A DNA stretch of 64,000 nt from JBGSBR01 sp041730495 (GTDB lineage: Bacteria > Patescibacteriota > Microgenomatia > UBA1406 > GWC2-37-13). Under the pieces are notes generated by a model. The model had not been told where the DNA came from and searched no databases. It worked only from the letters and a program-made list of their open reading frames with translations. The stretch spans positions 62,001 to 126,000 of the forward strand of contig JBGSBR010000001.1 in the NCBI GenBank assembly GCA_041730495.1, given 5' to 3'. A program made the translations under genes and the position numbers. Position 1 is the stretch's first letter. Every line of letters starts with the position of its first letter. Positions 25,091-33,250 of the stretch are shown in pieces.

Positions 25091-25625
25091 AAGACTCTTA
25101 TTATACCAATAGAGGCGAAATATGCACAATAAAAACTCCTATAAAACAGACATTTTACTTATGTAAGAATCATGTAAAAACCTATAGTGCTAATTTGGCT
25201 ATAACTAAATTTAATTGAACATTTATATAAATACAAACTGTATTAACAATCTAAGTATTATTGCATAAATAGCTCATTTTATCAACATCTGACTGATGAG
25301 TTTTTTACAACAACAACTTTTGCTTTAAAAATAATTTTCATTATTTACAATATTTTTATATAGATACTCAATTTATTCATAAAAATATATTGGGCTTTAG
25401 ATTATCATAGTAATCCATAATGCTATTTTACTTCAAATTTACAACAAATAGCATTCCCACAATGATGAAATTAACTTAATATTGTCACTGAGCCTCAAAG
25501 CTTTACATTTTGCCGCATTTTATTTGAAGTAATAGTTAATCCAATTATTGGCAGTTATACATACATAACTGACAATCACGATCCTCACTTGTTTTTTGAC
25601 AGCAATTTATTACAATGCAGGTAAC
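25091..25625. other. AT-rich intergenic region with several inverted repeats
   Basis: The longest gene-free stretch apart from the two leaders, and very AT-rich. It holds a 10-base perfect inverted repeat (AATGCTATTT 25419-25428 with AAATAGCATT 25446-25455) and an 11-base inverted pair far apart (TTACTTCAAAT 25428-25438 with ATTTGAAGTAA 25522-25532). It also holds a small palindrome (CAGTTAT 25552-25558 with ATAACTG 25565-25571). The dcd promoter is at its left end and a -10 TACAAT (25611-25616) for the aminotransferase at its right. No coding sequence, DnaA-box cluster or tRNA was seen. Confidence 0.6.
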
Positions 25626-26828
25626 ATGAGTATTCAACCTTCTGCACGCCTTCAATCCTTACCGGTATCTTCGATCCGTCGCCTCGTCCCCTATGCGAAT
25701 AAGGCAAAAGAGCAAGGCGTACACGTCTATCACCTCAATATCGGGGATCCCGATGTCAAAACACCTGAGGTGATGATCAGAGCTCTGCAACAGTGGGATA
25801 AGAATCCCATCTCATATGCACCTTCTACTGGAACTCCAGAGTTTATTGAAAGTCTTATGTGGTATTACCACAAGTTAGGCTATGCATTTTTAACAAATGA
25901 GCATATTATTAGTACTATTGGAGGCTCTGAAGGTATAAACATGGCACTTTTCACAGCTTGTGAACCAGATGATGAAGTACTTATATTTGAGCCGTTTTAT
26001 AGTAGCTATAGCACCTCTGCGATCGTAACAGGAATCAAAATTAAGCCAGTAGCCACAGAGCTTGCAGACGGCTTCCACTTACCAAACAAAGAAACGATAA
26101 TCTCTTCCATAAGCCCTAAAACCAAAGCTATCTTATTTTCCAATCCCTGCAATCCAACTGGCACTATCTATACAAAAGCTGAAATCGAGATGCTCGTCCA
26201 GATCGCTCGTGAACATGATTTATACCTTATCTCAGATGAGGTATATCGTGAATACAACTTCACAGACCGACCCGTCATCTCATTACTCGACTATATCCAA
26301 GATTTGCCAGATCGGATTATCGTTCTGGATAGTTTATCTAAGCGTTATAGCTTGTGCGGCAGTAGACTTGGTGTGTTTATCACGTTAAATCAAGCTATTT
26401 ATGCAGGTGTGACAAAATACGCCATTGGACGCCTGTCTGCAGGCACAGTCGACCAACATGTCGGTGCACAACTTACACAGGTTCCTGAGGGCTATTTCAA
26501 GCAAGTCCGCCTCGAATATGAGTCGCGTCGAGATATTATGTACCACGGACTGAAGAAAATCCCTGGCGTCGAAGTCCAGATCCCAGAAGGTGCCTTTTAT
26601 ATCATGGCAAAACTGCCTGTCGATGACAGTGAAAAATTTTGCATCTGGCTGCTTGAAGAATATCGTAAAAATAATGCGACAGTCATGTTTGCACCTGGAG
26701 CCGGATTTTATGCAACACCTGGCAAAGGCACTCAGGAAGTCCGAATAGCATATGTGCTCAATGGTACTGATCTGAAAGCGTCACTTGAGATCCTCGCAGA
26801 CGCACTCACAGAGTATAATAAATCATAA
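25626..26828 (+). CDS. Pyridoxal-phosphate aminotransferase, class I/II
   Basis: Transfers amino groups between amino acids and keto acids; aspartate/aromatic-type family. The 400-residue protein has NIGDPDVKTPEVM, YAPSTGTPEF, FSNPCNPTGTIYTKAEIEML (substrate carboxylate Asn), YLISDEVYREYNF (PLP-binding Asp/Tyr), and SLSKRYSLCGSRLGVF with the PLP lysine. It ends with VRIAYVLN carrying the substrate-binding Arg. ATG 25626 is nine bases after TACAAT. The in-frame start at 25596 precedes that element. A membrane protein and thiN follow with one-base spacing or overlap, suggesting an operon. Confidence 0.92.
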   Translation: MSIQPSARLQSLPVSSIRRLVPYANKAKEQGVHVYHLNIGDPDVKTPEVMIRALQQWDKNPISYAPSTGTPEFIESLMWYYHKLGYAFLTNEHIISTIGGSEGINMALFTACEPDDEVLIFEPFYSSYSTSAIVTGIKIKPVATELADGFHLPNKETIISSISPKTKAILFSNPCNPTGTIYTKAEIEMLVQIAREHDLYLISDEVYREYNFTDRPVISLLDYIQDLPDRIIVLDSLSKRYSLCGSRLGVFITLNQAIYAGVTKYAIGRLSAGTVDQHVGAQLTQVPEGYFKQVRLEYESRRDIMYHGLKKIPGVEVQIPEGAFYIMAKLPVDDSEKFCIWLLEEYRKNNATVMFAPGAGFYATPGKGTQEVRIAYVLNGTDLKASLEILADALTEYNKS

Positions 26829-26829
26829 T

Positions 26830-27267
26830 ATGACCTGGATCCACTTTGCCCTTCTCACCATCGCCGGCTACGGCATCTTTGATTTATTTGTCAAACTCAC
26901 ATCGGGCAAAATGCACAGTAGCTTTGCTGGATTCATCATAAACTCTACTGCGGCACTTCTTTTGCTCATATATATGTTTATCGCTCGCGCGCAAGGGGCA
27001 AAAATATTTGAAGTAAAAAGTGGTGGATATATGTACGCCGTAATAGGTGGAATTGTTATTGGATTAACCTCAATCTGCTTTCTCAAAATGTTTGAAGCTA
27101 ACCCTAATTATGCTGTTGCTGTTCCGTTTGTACGTATCGGGATCGTCGTCATCGCAAGCTTAATTGGTATCTTTATCTTGAAAGATCAAGTAAACGCCGC
27201 TAAATATTTGTTAGGCTTTGCACTGGCAATGATCGGATTTTACCTTTTGTTATCTGCTGGAAAATAA
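26830..27267 (+). CDS. EamA/DMT-type small membrane transporter
   Basis: 145 residues with about five hydrophobic helices and conserved small-residue motifs of drug/metabolite transporters. Examples are GGIVIGLTSICFLKMFE, NPNYAVAVPFVRIGIVVIAS and the last helix AKYLLGFALAMIGFYLLL. It corresponds to one half of a typical ten-helix EamA protein, so it probably dimerises. It starts one base after the aminotransferase stop and its TAA overlaps the ATG of thiN (TAATG). The substrate is unknown. The operon context suggests an amine or amino-acid-related metabolite. Confidence 0.75.
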   Translation: MTWIHFALLTIAGYGIFDLFVKLTSGKMHSSFAGFIINSTAALLLLIYMFIARAQGAKIFEVKSGGYMYAVIGGIVIGLTSICFLKMFEANPNYAVAVPFVRIGIVVIASLIGIFILKDQVNAAKYLLGFALAMIGFYLLLSAGK

Positions 27268-27905
27268 TGAAAACAGCTTTGATCGCAGTCAATGGCAATC
27301 TCAGTCACCTTCCTAAACTTGCTAGCCTTATCGATGAGCAAACTATCGTCATTGCAGCTGATGGTGGAGCGCAGCATCTGCTTGACGCAGACATCACACC
27401 AAATGTAGTAATCGGAGACATGGACTCACTTTCGGCAACCACTCTCAGAGAGCTTCACCAAACAGAAGCAAACATCCAGCAATATCCACGAGAAAAAGAT
27501 TACACAGATACTGAGCTGGCGCTGAAATATGCACTTGCCATAGGCTGTACTTCGATCAAGGTCATCGGTTTTCTTGGCGACAGACTTGATCATATGTGGG
27601 CAAATATCGCCCATCTCGCCACGCAGATCCCCGCTGAGGTTGATCTAATAATCTACGAAAAAAACCAACAACTGAGTTTCATTTTCTCTACAAAAACATT
27701 TCACGGTAAAAAAGGCGATGAGCTTTCACTTATCCCGTTGCATGAAGATTGTACTGACATCACCACAACAGGTTTGCAATACAAACTTGATAATGAACTC
27801 TTACCGTACGGCACTACACGCGGTGTGAGCAATGTCTTTGAAACTGAGGAAGTAACTGTAGAACTAAAAAAAGGGATGCTTATGGCGATTCATCGGACGA
27901 TGTAG
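27267..27905 (+). CDS. thiN: Thiamine pyrophosphokinase
   Basis: Makes thiamine diphosphate from thiamine and ATP. The 212-residue protein shows VIAADGGAQHLLDADITPN, VIGDMDSL, YPREKDYTDTELALKYA (metal-binding Asp pair) and GFLGDRLDHMWANI of the catalytic domain. A C-terminal beta domain with YGTTRGVSNVF binds thiamine. Length is normal. ATG overlaps the preceding TAA. The last 26 bases overlap the convergent gene at 27880. No other thiamine gene is nearby, so the cell probably salvages thiamine. Confidence 0.92.
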   Translation: MKTALIAVNGNLSHLPKLASLIDEQTIVIAADGGAQHLLDADITPNVVIGDMDSLSATTLRELHQTEANIQQYPREKDYTDTELALKYALAIGCTSIKVIGFLGDRLDHMWANIAHLATQIPAEVDLIIYEKNQQLSFIFSTKTFHGKKGDELSLIPLHEDCTDITTTGLQYKLDNELLPYGTTRGVSNVFETEEVTVELKKGMLMAIHRTM

Positions 27906-28686
27906 GCCGTGGAGATGAACCTTCAGCTTGTTCTCGATCTTCTTCAAACTGTTGCAGATACTGCAGCTGATTTTTCTTCATGCTATCAAGTTTTTTGTTG
28001 TGTTCGAGGAAGATATTGACGCCAAGTGGAGCTGCTTTGCGTGGTTGAGGTTTTACGATTTCTTCGGCAGTTGGTACAAAAGTCATCTCTTGAAAGCTCA
28101 CACCATCAGTGCCATAGTAACGTCTCAGATGGTATTCCTTGTTATCGATATAGAGCATGTGTTGCTGCTTTTCCGAATCACCTGGCAAGACCATACTGTA
28201 TTTCTCACAGATATAATCGAGACAGCGCTCTTCACCGAGATAAGTAAACTTCGCTTGACCTGAATCAACCAGCTGTAAGAATCCCGGCACCCAGGTATCT
28301 GGCTGAAATGGTAGATATGTAGAGTAACCTTCAATCTGCGTTTTAAGCACTTCCCACCAAGCTTCTCCTGCAGGATCTTTCAGATAAAGCGTATCATCCA
28401 CGATGCGAAAATCAAGAATTTCTTGCTTGTCACTCACCCCTGTAATTTGTTCATTACCGTTGTGCACTGCCCACGTATAATCAAGTTTTTTGCGGTTTTT
28501 AGTTATAGCGTACGTGCCTGAGTAATTCTTCGTTCTTTTGACATTCGCAACGAGTTTACAAACTGCTTCAGCATCAAGACGACATGGCGCAAACTGGGGA
28601 CTATTGCGCATCAATAATAAGAGTAAAAGTACTGCAGTACCAACAAAAAGTGCAACAATAATCGAGACTGCACCACGTGTAGACAT
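27880..28686 (-). CDS. Membrane-anchored protein of unknown function
   Basis: 268 residues. N-terminal anchor helix (about 6-26), an extracellular domain of about 200 residues with aromatic-rich beta strands and four Cys, and a charged, probably coiled C-terminus. The domain (WWEVLKTQIEG ... KYSMVLPGD ... YLRRYYG-like strands) recalls LolA/LppX-type lipoprotein folds, but I cannot confirm it. ATG 28686 is fixed by the promoter TTGTAC-17-TATAGT six bases upstream. The longer frame to 28875 overlaps the divergent acetyltransferase gene. Confidence 0.65.
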   Translation of the reverse strand: MSTRGAVSIIVALFVGTAVLLLLLLMRNSPQFAPCRLDAEAVCKLVANVKRTKNYSGTYAITKNRKKLDYTWAVHNGNEQITGVSDKQEILDFRIVDDTLYLKDPAGEAWWEVLKTQIEGYSTYLPFQPDTWVPGFLQLVDSGQAKFTYLGEERCLDYICEKYSMVLPGDSEKQQHMLYIDNKEYHLRRYYGTDGVSFQEMTFVPTAEEIVKPQPRKAAPLGVNIFLEHNKKLDSMKKNQLQYLQQFEEDREQAEGSSPRPTSSDESP

Positions 28687-28692
28687 ATGATT

Positions 28693-28721
28693 ACTATAGC
28701 AGTCCTGACAGTCATGTACAA
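28693..28721 (-). promoter_or_regulatory. Promoter of the gene at 28686
   Basis: Minus strand TTGTAC (28716-28721), 17-base spacer, TGCTATAGT extended -10 (TATAGT 28693-28698), six bases to ATG. Its -35 overlaps the -35 of the divergent gene. Confidence 0.65.
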
Positions 28722-28743
28722 CGAGGAAAGACCCTGCTAAAAT
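28715..28743 (+). promoter_or_regulatory. Promoter of the acetyltransferase gene
   Basis: TGTACA (28715-28720), 17-base spacer, TGCTAAAAT extended -10 (TAAAAT 28738-28743), six bases to ATG 28750. Confidence 0.6.
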
Positions 28744-28749
28744 AAATCT

Positions 28750-29223
28750 ATGGCACATATAATCCGCGAATATACACATGCAGATGTCGACGGTATCAAA
28801 AAATGTTTGATTGATCTGCAAGAATTTGAACGCATGCTTGATCCGCAGAGACTTGAAGGTATCAAAGTCGCTCATGAATATCTAGCACACTTACTGCAGA
28901 TCTGTGAAACGGGAAAAGGTAAAATTTATGTAGTAGAAATGCAAGAAGAGATCATTGGAATGATCTCAGTCTACATCGAAGACAGCAAGAAGCATTTCCG
29001 CAAATCTCATAAATTTGCTTATATCTCAGATCTGATGATCTTACCTGAGTACAAAGATCGTGGAATTGCGAAAGAACTGCTCGAACAAGCTGAAGAATAC
29101 GCACGCAAACACGGTGCGACGGCTATCCAGTCTGCAGTGCTTGAAAAGCATCTTGAAGGTATCAATGAATACTTAAGAAACGGTTTCCACAAATACGAAG
29201 TGATAGTCAAAAAAACGCTTTAA
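28750..29223 (+). CDS. GNAT family N-acetyltransferase
   Basis: 157 residues with the GNAT fold. Strand beta-4 with AYISDLMILPEYKDRGIAKELLEQAEEYA contains the acetyl-CoA pyrophosphate loop (R-G-I-A, in place of R/QxxGxG/A). It is followed by ATAIQSAVLEKH and a C-terminal NEYLRNGFHKYEV segment typical of the family. The acceptor is unknown. The leaderless-type promoter fixes the start. The stop shares bases TTAA (29220-29223) with the convergent gene. Confidence 0.85.
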   Translation: MAHIIREYTHADVDGIKKCLIDLQEFERMLDPQRLEGIKVAHEYLAHLLQICETGKGKIYVVEMQEEIIGMISVYIEDSKKHFRKSHKFAYISDLMILPEYKDRGIAKELLEQAEEYARKHGATAIQSAVLEKHLEGINEYLRNGFHKYEVIVKKTL

Positions 29224-30563
29224 GAACGCTTCATCATCTGAGTAAGTTTTAGCGCGGCTTGTGCTGTTCTATCTTGATAATCTCGTCCATATACTTCTGT
29301 CACAGTACCCATGTATCGAACATCTCCATTGATTGGAATGCCCAACTCTATCCCTTTATCTACCACACGTTGCGAAAGCACTTCATGACCTGTGATAACT
29401 TGATCAACAGTAAGACCTCTCCCTTGTCTTGCGAGATATGGCAGTCCTGATCCTAACGAAATCGTTTGTTCTGTTCTTGGCTGTGACATCATCGAACGAT
29501 ATCTTTGTCTTACTCTATTGGGATTATATGAAAAATCCTGAGTTTGATGTGCTATATTCAACATCTCAATAAATGACTCTGGAACAAGTTTTGCAGTATC
29601 TAAAGCTGCATATATTTGCTCTGAGTTCATATGGCTTAGACTCAGATGTTGGATCCCAAAATGCAAAAGCTGACTAAGTACACCGTATGGAACAGCAGTA
29701 AGCTGCTCTGTTTCTGTGAAAACATCCATATCTACTGCGGTGATCAGATGTGTAACGCCTCGTTGTTGGAAAAAACTTGCTATCTTATCCATTGACTCTA
29801 CATATCGTTTCTCATTAAATCCCTTTTTGTTCAGAAAGCTACGTTGCGGAAGAAATTTAATTTTTGATTGAGAGCGTTGATAAAAACCTTTTGTTCGCTT
29901 AATCCACTCTTCTGTCTCTGGTCTATATCGTGACGTTATGGTGTCATGTGCACTATCGCTCACACCTACGACGGCAACTGCATCTATCACACCATGTTCA
30001 AGCAGTTTCCGCTGCACATTTGCGGCTGTAAATGCGTTTTTTTGTTCAAGAGTCGGTTCGTCATCAAACTGATAAAGATCATGATGATTGTCATACACAA
30101 GTAAACCAATTTTTGCATCTGGGTTAAGCTCATGGGCGACAAAACAGTCTATATAATGTTGCCCGTGTTCCCAAGAAATCGTTGTAATATCACGTGCTGA
30201 CTGCATAAATTGCTCTTGCGTCTGAAGATAAAGATCATCAGGCTGTAATGGTGTCTCCAGACCAGCAGGTGTAGCGTCAAGTGATCTGACTAAGCTGGTA
30301 CGGACATCATTCCAATTGTGCAAATATTGGAGCTCAAGTTTCTCAGACACTTGTTGAAGCTGATAGAGTCGTTTCAAAATAGCATAATCGTACTTGCTTT
30401 CTGCGACACGATTAACAACATCAATATTATGTAAACAGCGTTGTAGATCGAAACAACTAAGAGCAACAGTATGAAACTGCATACCGCCATTGGAGTAAGG
30501 TAATAGTATTGGCCTGTTATGAGGAAAAGGCCTTTCTGGATGATGCAAACGCTCAGAATTCAT
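29220..30563 (-). CDS. Ureohydrolase-fold (arginase/agmatinase-like) protein, divergent
   Basis: 447 residues. The arrangement EHGQH (132-136), LLVYDNHHDLYQ (D158, H160, H161, D162) and ITAVDMDVFTE (D278, D280) resembles the metal-binding motifs GGDHS, DAHxD and SxDxDxxDP of the arginase/agmatinase/formiminoglutamase superfamily, in the right order. The protein is about 130 residues longer than arginases, with N- and C-terminal extensions not recognised. It may cleave a guanidino or related compound or have lost activity. It starts five bases after a TATAAT that directly abuts the stop of the upstream methyltransferase. Confidence 0.5.
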   Translation of the reverse strand: MNSERLHHPERPFPHNRPILLPYSNGGMQFHTVALSCFDLQRCLHNIDVVNRVAESKYDYAILKRLYQLQQVSEKLELQYLHNWNDVRTSLVRSLDATPAGLETPLQPDDLYLQTQEQFMQSARDITTISWEHGQHYIDCFVAHELNPDAKIGLLVYDNHHDLYQFDDEPTLEQKNAFTAANVQRKLLEHGVIDAVAVVGVSDSAHDTITSRYRPETEEWIKRTKGFYQRSQSKIKFLPQRSFLNKKGFNEKRYVESMDKIASFFQQRGVTHLITAVDMDVFTETEQLTAVPYGVLSQLLHFGIQHLSLSHMNSEQIYAALDTAKLVPESFIEMLNIAHQTQDFSYNPNRVRQRYRSMMSQPRTEQTISLGSGLPYLARQGRGLTVDQVITGHEVLSQRVVDKGIELGIPINGDVRYMGTVTEVYGRDYQDRTAQAALKLTQMMKRS

Positions 30564-30574
30564 GCAGTATTATA

Positions 30575-31450
30575 TCATCCTATAGCATTGTTTGCCCAGC
30601 GAGCATACATCGCAATCGCAAGATTCTTCTCTGATCCAAATGGTATAAATACTTCTCCACATTCGACTGTTGAATCAAGCTTCAGCTGTTGTTGTACTAC
30701 TTGACCGACTGTCACTGGTGAGTATGGCACAGCATACGCATTCACGAGTACAAATAATGGTTGCTCACTCAGTAGTTCTTGGCACATCTGTAATAATTTC
30801 GCGAAGTCTTGCTCAAACTTCCACAGTTGACCGCTACTACCGTGACCAAATTTAGGTGGATCGATGATAATACCATCATATTTTTTACCTCGTTTGATCT
30901 CACGTCTCACATATGTCAGCACATCGTCGACGATCCATCTGACTGGTTTATCGGCAAGCTTCGATGCTTCTGCGTTTTCGCGTGCCCAAGTGACGGTGCC
31001 TTTGGAAGCATCGACATGTGTGACCGAGGCTCCAGCCGAAAGCGCAGCAAGCGTACCACCACCAGTATATGCGAAAAGATTTAAGACATTGATTGGACGA
31101 TTTGCCGCTTTGATCTTAGTTTGCATCCACTCCCAGTGGATCGCATTTTCTGGGAAAACACCGACATGTTTAAACTGTGTCAGCCTAAGCAAAAAAGTGA
31201 GTTCATTCCAACGAAATTTCCAGTTAGCCGGTGACTGTTGCTTGATCCTCCATGCATCATTTCTTTGACCTGCAAGATGTGTAGCACTAGCCTTTTGCCA
31301 CTCAGATTGTGGCAGATACGGGTGCCAGATCGCTTGCGGCTCTCCGCGGATGACCGTATATCCTGCAATTGTTTCCAGTTTTTCCTCATGACCTGCGTCA
31401 AGAAGTTGATAGTCTGTGAGTAGCGGAAGAGTAAGATTTTGGATTTTCAT
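30575..31450 (-). CDS. Class I SAM-dependent RNA methyltransferase (RlmI/RlmK-like)
   Basis: 291 residues. The SAM site is VLNLFAYTGGGTLAALSAGA (motif I) with VDASKGTVTWARENAEA after it, then WIVDDVLTYVRREI and the catalytic-type motif IIIDPPKFGHG. This set is typical of the rRNA methyltransferases related to RlmI and the RlmKL C-terminal domain. No PUA or THUMP domain is visible at the N-terminus, so target choice may differ. TATACT (31457-31462) lies six bases before the ATG. Confidence 0.8.
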   Translation of the reverse strand: MKIQNLTLPLLTDYQLLDAGHEEKLETIAGYTVIRGEPQAIWHPYLPQSEWQKASATHLAGQRNDAWRIKQQSPANWKFRWNELTFLLRLTQFKHVGVFPENAIHWEWMQTKIKAANRPINVLNLFAYTGGGTLAALSAGASVTHVDASKGTVTWARENAEASKLADKPVRWIVDDVLTYVRREIKRGKKYDGIIIDPPKFGHGSSGQLWKFEQDFAKLLQMCQELLSEQPLFVLVNAYAVPYSPVTVGQVVQQQLKLDSTVECGEVFIPFGSEKNLAIAMYARWANNAIG

Positions 31451-31490
31451 ATGAATAGTATACTATAATGCTCTAAACCTACTATTCGAG

Positions 31491-31564
31491 TCGGGACGAC
31501 TGGACTTGAACCAGCGACCTTTGGACCCCCAGCCCAACGTTCTAGCCATCTGAACTACGTCCCG
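31491..31564 (-). tRNA. tRNA-Pro (anticodon GGG)
   Basis: Minus strand cloverleaf. Acceptor stem CGGGACG/CGTCCCG with discriminator A, D stem GTTC/GAAC, anticodon stem TTGGG/TCCAA with loop CTGGGGG giving anticodon GGG, and T arm with TTCAAGT. The CCA end is not encoded. A TATAAT on the minus strand at 31585-31590 lies about 21 bases upstream and is the likely promoter. Confidence 0.93.
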
Positions 31565-31601
31565 TAGTTGCGCCATTCTATCAAAATTATACTCTTTTCG
31601 C

Positions 31602-31607
31602 TATAAT
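31602..31607 (+). promoter_or_regulatory. -10 element of the PIG-L deacetylase gene
   Basis: TATAAT, seven bases before ATG 31615. It overlaps an upstream in-frame ATG at 31606, arguing against that start. Confidence 0.6.
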
Positions 31608-31614
31608 GGGCTCA

Positions 31615-32274
31615 ATGAAACCTGTACTTGTCGCAATCTTCGCTCACCCTGATGATGAAACCTTTGGTCCTGGAGGCAGTATCGCTGTCTACGCTCAAAC
31701 TCATGATGTCTATGTCATCTGTGCCACTCGTGGTCAAGCAGGCGAAAATCGTATTGATGGTGATATGACCAACCTCGCAACTATCCGTGAACAAGAGCTC
31801 ATCACGGCATCAAATATCCTCGGTGTAAAGCAAGTAATCTTCCTCGATTATATGGATGGCACACTCAGTAACTCAATCTATCATGAGGTCGCAGCCGACA
31901 TCCGTAAAATCATCGATCCACTCAAGCCAGAGATCCTCATGACGTATGCCAATAATGGAGCTTCAGGACACTTGGATCATGTTGCGATCTCAATGATCAC
32001 CCATTATGTTTTTCAGCAAGTAGATTATGTGAAAAAACTGCTAGCGTTTTGTTTGCTCAAAGAACAAACTGATGGCTGGGATGATTATTTCGTGTATGTT
32101 CCACCAGGCTATACGAAAGATCAAGTAGATCTCTTCGTCGATGTCTCATCTGTCTGGGAAACGCGTATCAAAGCGGTATACGAACATAAAACACAGCTAA
32201 AAGACGTAGAAATGGTGATCGAAGATCTGATGCTTTCTGACAAAACCGAGCCGTTCCTAGTGATTGAAAAGTAG
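31615..32274 (+). CDS. PIG-L/LmbE family N-acetyl-sugar deacetylase
   Basis: A zinc-dependent deacetylase of about 219 residues, of the family that removes acetyl groups from GlcNAc-linked lipids or thiol precursors. The signature AIFAHPDDETFGPGG (zinc His and catalytic Asp-Asp) is at the N-terminus, and the second zinc site SGHLDHVAIS near residue 120. Substrate unknown; cell-envelope glycolipids are plausible in this genome. It ends two bases before the 3' end of the opposing tRNA-Ala. Confidence 0.88.
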   Translation: MKPVLVAIFAHPDDETFGPGGSIAVYAQTHDVYVICATRGQAGENRIDGDMTNLATIREQELITASNILGVKQVIFLDYMDGTLSNSIYHEVAADIRKIIDPLKPEILMTYANNGASGHLDHVAISMITHYVFQQVDYVKKLLAFCLLKEQTDGWDDYFVYVPPGYTKDQVDLFVDVSSVWETRIKAVYEHKTQLKDVEMVIEDLMLSDKTEPFLVIEK

Positions 32275-32276
32275 TG

Positions 32277-32350
32277 TGGACCTGACGGGACTCGAACCCG
32301 TAACCTCTTCACTGCCAGCGAAGCGCGCTAGCCAATTGCGCCACAGGCCC
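32277..32350 (-). tRNA. tRNA-Ala (anticodon GGC)
   Basis: Minus strand cloverleaf. Acceptor stem GGGCCTG/CAGGTCC with discriminator A, D arm GCGC/GCGC-type, anticodon stem CTTCG/TGAAG with loop CTGGCAG giving anticodon GGC, and T arm with TTCGAGT flanked by CGGG/CCCG. No encoded CCA. A TATAAT on the minus strand lies about 12 bases before the 5' end. Confidence 0.93.
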
Positions 32351-32391
32351 ATGCATCAAGATATTATACCGCATAACTTACTTCACACAAC

Positions 32392-33195
32392 CTACAACTT
32401 ACTTCTTTTTGAAATATTCCAGACAATCTCAAACATCTGTCGCTGCATCTGGGCAAGCTTAGCATTATGGATCTCTACTCCATAGATTTCTTCACCTTGC
32501 CAACTATAAAAAGCGACAATATCGTTATAGATGTCGATCTGATGATTTATTGTAAGATGCTTTTCAGCTATGTAACGCGACTCAAATTTCAGATCACTCA
32601 CCAGCTGATTGTCTTTTTTTCCCTTAATACTTTCTAGATAGACATCAGAGTAAATATCACGCATCGATAAGTCACGCGCTTTAAACTCTTCACGCCAACT
32701 TTGATCATAGGTTTCGCCCACTAACTCATCCATCTCACGATAGGTATAACCGACAATCTCAGATTTTGCTTCAAGTGTATTCCAGATCATTTGCTTGATG
32801 CCTTCAACACCACGATACATAATCACTTCTGTGCCTGGTTGTTGCAGATTCATCATCGGATGCAGCATCGAGACCACATGAGGAAACGACTCTCGCAGTA
32901 GCGCCGCTTTGGCTTCTTGCTCTTTCACCAGCTGCTCTAAGTTATGGATCTCCGCGGCCTTAAGCACCGTTTTATATTCCTCGACTACCTCAAGGATAAT
33001 TCCTCGCTTTTTCAGCTCATCGAGAAGTCGATAGATTTTGGTTCTATTGACACCAGCAGCTTTGGATAACTCAAGGATCGTCATACTTCCTCGAGTGACA
33101 AGAGCCGTATAAATAGATTTTTCTTCAACTGTAAAACCAAGCTGCGTGAGGAAGGTGTCAAGTGCGGAAAGATTGTCAGAAGAGTTTTTGTTCAT
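32392..33195 (-). CDS. TrmB family transcriptional regulator
   Basis: 267 residues. N-terminal winged helix-turn-helix (about 12-78: LGFTVEEKSIYTALVTRGSM, NRTKIYRLLDELKKRGII), a short coiled linker (about 88-105), and a C-terminal ligand-binding domain of the type found in TrmB-like proteins (MYRGVEGIKQMIWNTLEAK ... IYGVEIHN). Related regulators respond to sugars. The region in front of the start holds the tandem motif AATTGTTAAATTGTTG, which could be its operator. It is divergent from the SDR gene, which is the nearest candidate target. Confidence 0.8.
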   Translation of the reverse strand: MNKNSSDNLSALDTFLTQLGFTVEEKSIYTALVTRGSMTILELSKAAGVNRTKIYRLLDELKKRGIILEVVEEYKTVLKAAEIHNLEQLVKEQEAKAALLRESFPHVVSMLHPMMNLQQPGTEVIMYRGVEGIKQMIWNTLEAKSEIVGYTYREMDELVGETYDQSWREEFKARDLSMRDIYSDVYLESIKGKKDNQLVSDLKFESRYIAEKHLTINHQIDIYNDIVAFYSWQGEEIYGVEIHNAKLAQMQRQMFEIVWNISKRSKL

Positions 33196-33250
33196 ATTTT
33201 GGACAACAATTTAACAATTATTAAGCTTCATAATAAACTATAAGTCATAT

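Noticed and set aside
25091..25625. Replication origin
   Set aside because: AT-rich with inverted repeats, but no DnaA-box cluster and no dnaA, dnaN or related gene nearby.
31606..31614. Start codon of the PIG-L gene at 31606
   Set aside because: This ATG overlaps the TATAAT used as -10; the next in-frame ATG at 31615 fits the family N-terminus.
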